From Actinomycetota bacterium (lineage in GTDB: Bacteria > Actinomycetota > Acidimicrobiia > IMCC26256 > PALSA-610): a stretch of DNA of 5,642 bases. Position 1 is the first letter of the stretch. Each line of letters begins with the position of its first letter. Made by a program: the position numbers and the translations under genes. Where the stretch lies: positions 1-5,642 of the forward strand of contig JAUZEI010000565.1 of NCBI GenBank assembly GCA_030839105.1, written 5' to 3'. This document shows positions 4,995 through 5,642 of the stretch, in pieces. The notes beneath the pieces were generated by a model that ran no database searches, had not been told where the DNA came from, and saw only the letters and a list, made by a program, of their open reading frames with translations.

Positions 4995-5642
4995 ATGCCG
5001 ACGCGTGTAGCCATCGTCCCGCATACGCATTGGGATCGCGAGTGGTACTCGCCGTTCCAGACCTTCCGGCTCCGCCTCGTCCGGCTGCTCGACGCGCTGT
5101 TGCCGATGCTCGAGTCCGACCTGTCGTACTCCCGGTTCCTGCTCGACGGCCAGACCGCCGTCCTCGACGACTACCTCGCGGTCCGACCCGAAGCCGCCCC
5201 CGCCCTCGCCCGGCTCGCGAGCTCGGGCCGGCTCGCGATCGGACCGTGGATGGTCCTCATGGACGAGTTCATGGTCTCGGGCGAGACGATGGTTCGCGAC
5301 CTCCAGTACGGCATCGCCCGTGGCTCCGAGCTCGGTGGCGTGATGGACGTCGGCTACCTGCCCGACATGTTCGGTCACGTCGCGCAGATGCCGCAGCTGT
5401 TGCGCCTCGCGGGTTTCGAGCACGCGGTCGTCTGGCGCGGCGTACCCGCGGCCGTGGAGCAGACCGCCTTCTGGTGGCAGGCGCCCGACGGCTCGCGTGT
5501 GCGCGCCGAGTATCTCTACGGCTCATACTCCAACGGACGCGACATTCCCGACGACGCCAAGCGGCTCGTCGCACGCGCCCGCGACTACGAGCAGGAGCTG
5601 GGCCCGGCGCGCCTGCGCGACATGTTGTTGATGAACGGTACC
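4995..5642 (+). CDS. Glycoside hydrolase family 38 alpha-mannosidase, MngB-like, N-terminal part (runs off right edge)
   Basis: Retaining, zinc-dependent alpha-mannosidase; only the first 216 residues are present of a family that usually exceeds 800. Seen: PHTHWDREWY at residues 9-18, where His12 and Asp14 match the HxD zinc ligands of family 38; LLDGQTAVLDDYLAVRPE at 49-66; GRLAIGPWMVLMDEFMVSGE at 78-97; and GYLPDMFGHVAQMPQLL at 120-136, with Asp124 in the place of the catalytic nucleophile and third zinc ligand. These blocks follow the order and spacing of E. coli MngB (2-O-mannosylglycerate hydrolase), so that subgroup is closest, but the true substrate could be another alpha-mannoside or mannosylated glycan. 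There is no signal peptide, so it should act in the cytoplasm. The start at ATG 4995 is supported by the TAGCGT box 7 bases upstream. It probably has its own promoter rather than belonging to the lipoprotein unit. The last zinc His and C-terminal domains are outside the window. Confidence 0.93.
   Translation, partial: MPTRVAIVPHTHWDREWYSPFQTFRLRLVRLLDALLPMLESDLSYSRFLLDGQTAVLDDYLAVRPEAAPALARLASSGRLAIGPWMVLMDEFMVSGETMVRDLQYGIARGSELGGVMDVGYLPDMFGHVAQMPQLLRLAGFEHAVVWRGVPAAVEQTAFWWQAPDGSRVRAEYLYGSYSNGRDIPDDAKRLVARARDYEQELGPARLRDMLLMNGT

Noticed and set aside
1..5642. CRISPR array, tRNA or rRNA genes, insertion sequences, integrases, toxin-antitoxin or defence genes
   Set aside because: No spaced direct repeats, no RNA gene signatures, no transposase or integrase motifs and no base-composition break were seen on either strand.

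Overview
This window looks like a chromosomal fragment of a high-GC Gram-positive type bacterium, most likely an actinomycete-class organism and possibly Acidimicrobiia or a relative. This is inferred from four things: strongly G/C-biased third codon positions in every gene, GTG starts, genes beginning within a base or two of a TANNNT -10 box (leaderless transcription), and a secreted lipoprotein with a Pro/Thr linker. The taxon is not proven. No rRNA, tRNA, CRISPR array, insertion sequence, integrase or other mobile-element signature is visible. Gene density is high, and the longest gap between genes is about 85 bases.

Layout. Positions 1-1421 (minus strand) hold a two-gene unit, rnhB (ribonuclease HII) followed by pgi (glucose-6-phosphate isomerase). 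pgi overlaps the end of rnhB by 8 bases and runs off the left edge, so only its first 233 codons are present. A plus-strand gene for a 70-residue basic protein of unknown function (1505-1717) diverges from rnhB. It converges on a minus-strand GYD-domain protein gene (1731-2024), and the 13-base gap between their stop codons is filled by a hairpin.

Divergent from the GYD gene is a two-component system. It consists of a membrane sensor kinase with a KdpD-type DUF4118 four-helix membrane domain but without the KdpD and USP domains (2109-3482), and a KdpE/OmpR-type response regulator (3479-4174) that overlaps it by GTGA. A predicted secreted lipoprotein (4249-4941) follows on the same strand. The window ends inside a family 38 glycoside hydrolase (alpha-mannosidase, MngB-like), which starts at 4995 from its own leaderless promoter.

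How the parts fit. rnhB and pgi are housekeeping genes (ribonucleotide removal from DNA; glycolysis/gluconeogenesis) that appear translationally coupled. The kinase and regulator should form one phosphorelay. No kdpFABC potassium pump genes lie in the window, so the controlled genes are unknown; the divergent GYD gene, the downstream lipoprotein and the system itself are the nearest candidates. There is no clear sign of a completely new system. The points most worth a second look are the repeated leaderless promoter architecture, several dyads in promoter and terminator positions, the repeat-encoded tail of RNase HII, and the KdpD-like kinase without its usual partners.
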